Positions 62,923 to 64,000 of a DNA stretch of 64,000 nucleotides are shown here, piece after piece. Origin of the DNA: Paramecium octaurelia (Eukaryota; Ciliophora; Oligohymenophorea; Peniculida; Parameciidae). The notes under the pieces were generated by a model, which was not told where the DNA came from, did no database searches, and saw nothing but the letters and a program-made list of their open reading frames with translations. Each line of letters opens with the position of its first letter. Positions within the stretch are counted from its first letter, which is position 1. The position numbers were made by a program, and so were the translations under genes. The DNA is taken from the NCBI GenBank assembly GCA_905182995.1, contig CAJJDP010000035.1, positions 544,869 to 608,868 on the forward strand, written 5' to 3'.

Positions 62923-63735
62923 TCAAAAAAAGCATAATAGCATCAATAAAAATATCTAAGCGAGTTATTTTCTTTGAATCCATTTTATTAAACATATTCT
63001 TTTGAAAAAGTCTAACAGAATACCAAAATTAAAATTAGAGAACTGGCAGAAAGCCTTCCTAAGAAATAGAAGAGAATGAAAAGATGGTTAAAAGATTGTG
63101 AAATATTGGCATACGCTGATGAAGTTGTTTATTACACTAGAAAGGAAGTTGCAATGTATTGCGCGAAAATCTTTATTGAGTGTGCGACTGGTTTTGACCT
63201 TAAGGTTAATATTAGAAAGACAAAATACCTTGCAAATAACACTAACTAATCCCTTGAAGAACTGTAAATTGAGAAAGCAAAAAATTGTAGATACCTTGGT
63301 GCATGGTAACTTACCCCACCAGCTGATAAAGACAAGGAAAATTATTATTCAAAAATCTTCTCAGCTTAGAATAATGAGAAGAGTTGTACTTATTAGGATC
63401 CTAACTAAATTGCGGACTTTATCTATCCTACTTCATGAAGAACTGGCAACTCATTAAGATTAACTCTTTTAGAAGAGTAATGGGGCTGAAAAAGAGTTTC
63501 CCAAAACAATGGTTGATGGAATAATGTAGAGACTTGAATATGATCTGAAAGAAAATGGATACATTAAGAGATAACTTAGAATTGCTTTGTTCAGAAAACA
63601 TTTGTATAACTATGCTCCAGAGGGTTTTATGTGGTATCAAGCCTCATAACCTACCAATTTTTTCTGGAATTAGTTTTCAAATTAGGATACAAAGCTATTT
63701 GATTTGGAAGATGACAGAGCTGATGAATTGATAAT
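62923..63735 (+). mobile_element. Non-LTR retrotransposon reverse-transcriptase remnant
   Basis: From 62923 to 63438 one frame carries LINE RT text: MKRWLKDCEILAYADEVVYY (catalytic box YADE at 63112-63123, where YADD is expected), ECATGFDLKVNIRKTKYL and AKNCRYLGAWQL, the conserved F.L.VN..KTK and YLG steps after the active site. A second frame continues with INSFRRVMGLKKSFPKQWLM, typical of the RT C-terminal region, then TGA and LCSENICITMLQRVLCGIKP. One frameshift, one TGA and the altered active site mark it as inactive. No 5' end, poly-A tail or target duplication was found. Confidence 0.8.
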
Positions 63736-63958
63736 TTGTTAAGAAGATTCCATGAAGAGAATGGAGATTACGATATTGGACTCTTCTTGCTGCGAAAGGA
63801 ATTTGGCTTAATGGAGATCATGGAAAAATATTTCTTATAGTGATGATAAGTCTATCCGTTTATGGAATGTAAAGGCAGAATAATAAATTAATTCTTCACT
63901 CAATGCAGATGACTAAAATTTAGGTTAAAAAAGAGAGATATCATTGAAAAAGAAGTGA
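63629..63958 (+). pseudogene. WD40-repeat fragment
   Basis: An open frame ending YSDDKSIRLWNVKAEQQINS, then TGA 63956. SDDKSIRLWNVK is the D strand and Trp-Asp(Asn) end of a WD40 blade as in Paramecium WD proteins. Only one blade is visible, directly after the retrotransposon remnant, so I infer the tail of a WD40 gene (or a retro-captured piece) fused to element sequence. Confidence 0.5.
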
Positions 63959-64000
63959 TTTCTAATAAATTAAAATGGCTCTCTATCTTGTTCTGTTTGT

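Overview
The window reads as macronuclear-type DNA of a ciliate, most likely the genus Paramecium. Long reading frames are open only if TAA and TAG are glutamine and TGA is the sole stop. They are interrupted by about 60 very short introns of roughly 20-35 nt, mostly GTA...TAG. DNA is very AT-rich and genes are packed tightly on both strands. A tRNA-Gln with anticodon UUA (48979-49050, minus), which reads the reassigned UAA codon, confirms the code from inside the window. Gene models were made by hand-splicing; where I give a total length, exon lengths sum to whole codons.

Layout. 0.1-2.4 kb: two tandem N-myristoylation-type small proteins, an unknown protein and SUMO. 2.5-7.2 kb: unknown proteins, a 549-aa extended-PHD zinc-finger protein and mitochondrial ribosomal protein bL28m. 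7.6-14.7 kb: a same-strand run of three small unknown genes, a secreted acidic protein, V-ATPase subunit G, a mitochondrial carrier and CNOT10 of the CCR4-NOT complex. 14.7-26.4 kb: a kelch protein, a large coiled-coil protein, a secreted Cys-rich mini-protein starting 12 bp from it, a protein kinase, a pseudokinase and a mitochondrial inner-membrane protein. 26.4-32.2 kb: sparse DNA with degenerate gene pieces and three small intact genes. 32.2-37.2 kb: a full-length ABCC transporter and a B-box-like protein. 37.9-54.5 kb: a broken UBE2S-type E2 gene, a PH-type kinase, an ULK/Atg1-like kinase, the Rieske protein, proteasome ATPase Rpt1, a cyclic-nucleotide-gated-type K+ channel, a cytoskeletal coiled-coil protein, the tRNA, another kinase, a myristoylated small protein and a second pseudokinase.

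54.5-64 kb is very different: almost no intact frame, slightly higher GC, and remnants of non-LTR retrotransposons (an APE-type endonuclease piece on minus, a reverse-transcriptase piece on plus) running into a WD40-repeat fragment. This is most simply a transposon graveyard, which is unusual for compact Paramecium macronuclear DNA.

Themes: six kinase-fold proteins in 33 kb, two of them lacking catalytic motifs; ubiquitin/SUMO/proteasome genes (SUMO, Rpt1, dead UBE2S); and mitochondrial genes (bL28m, carrier, Rieske, membrane protein). I see no operon-like functional system; neighbours are mostly unrelated housekeeping and ciliate-expanded families.
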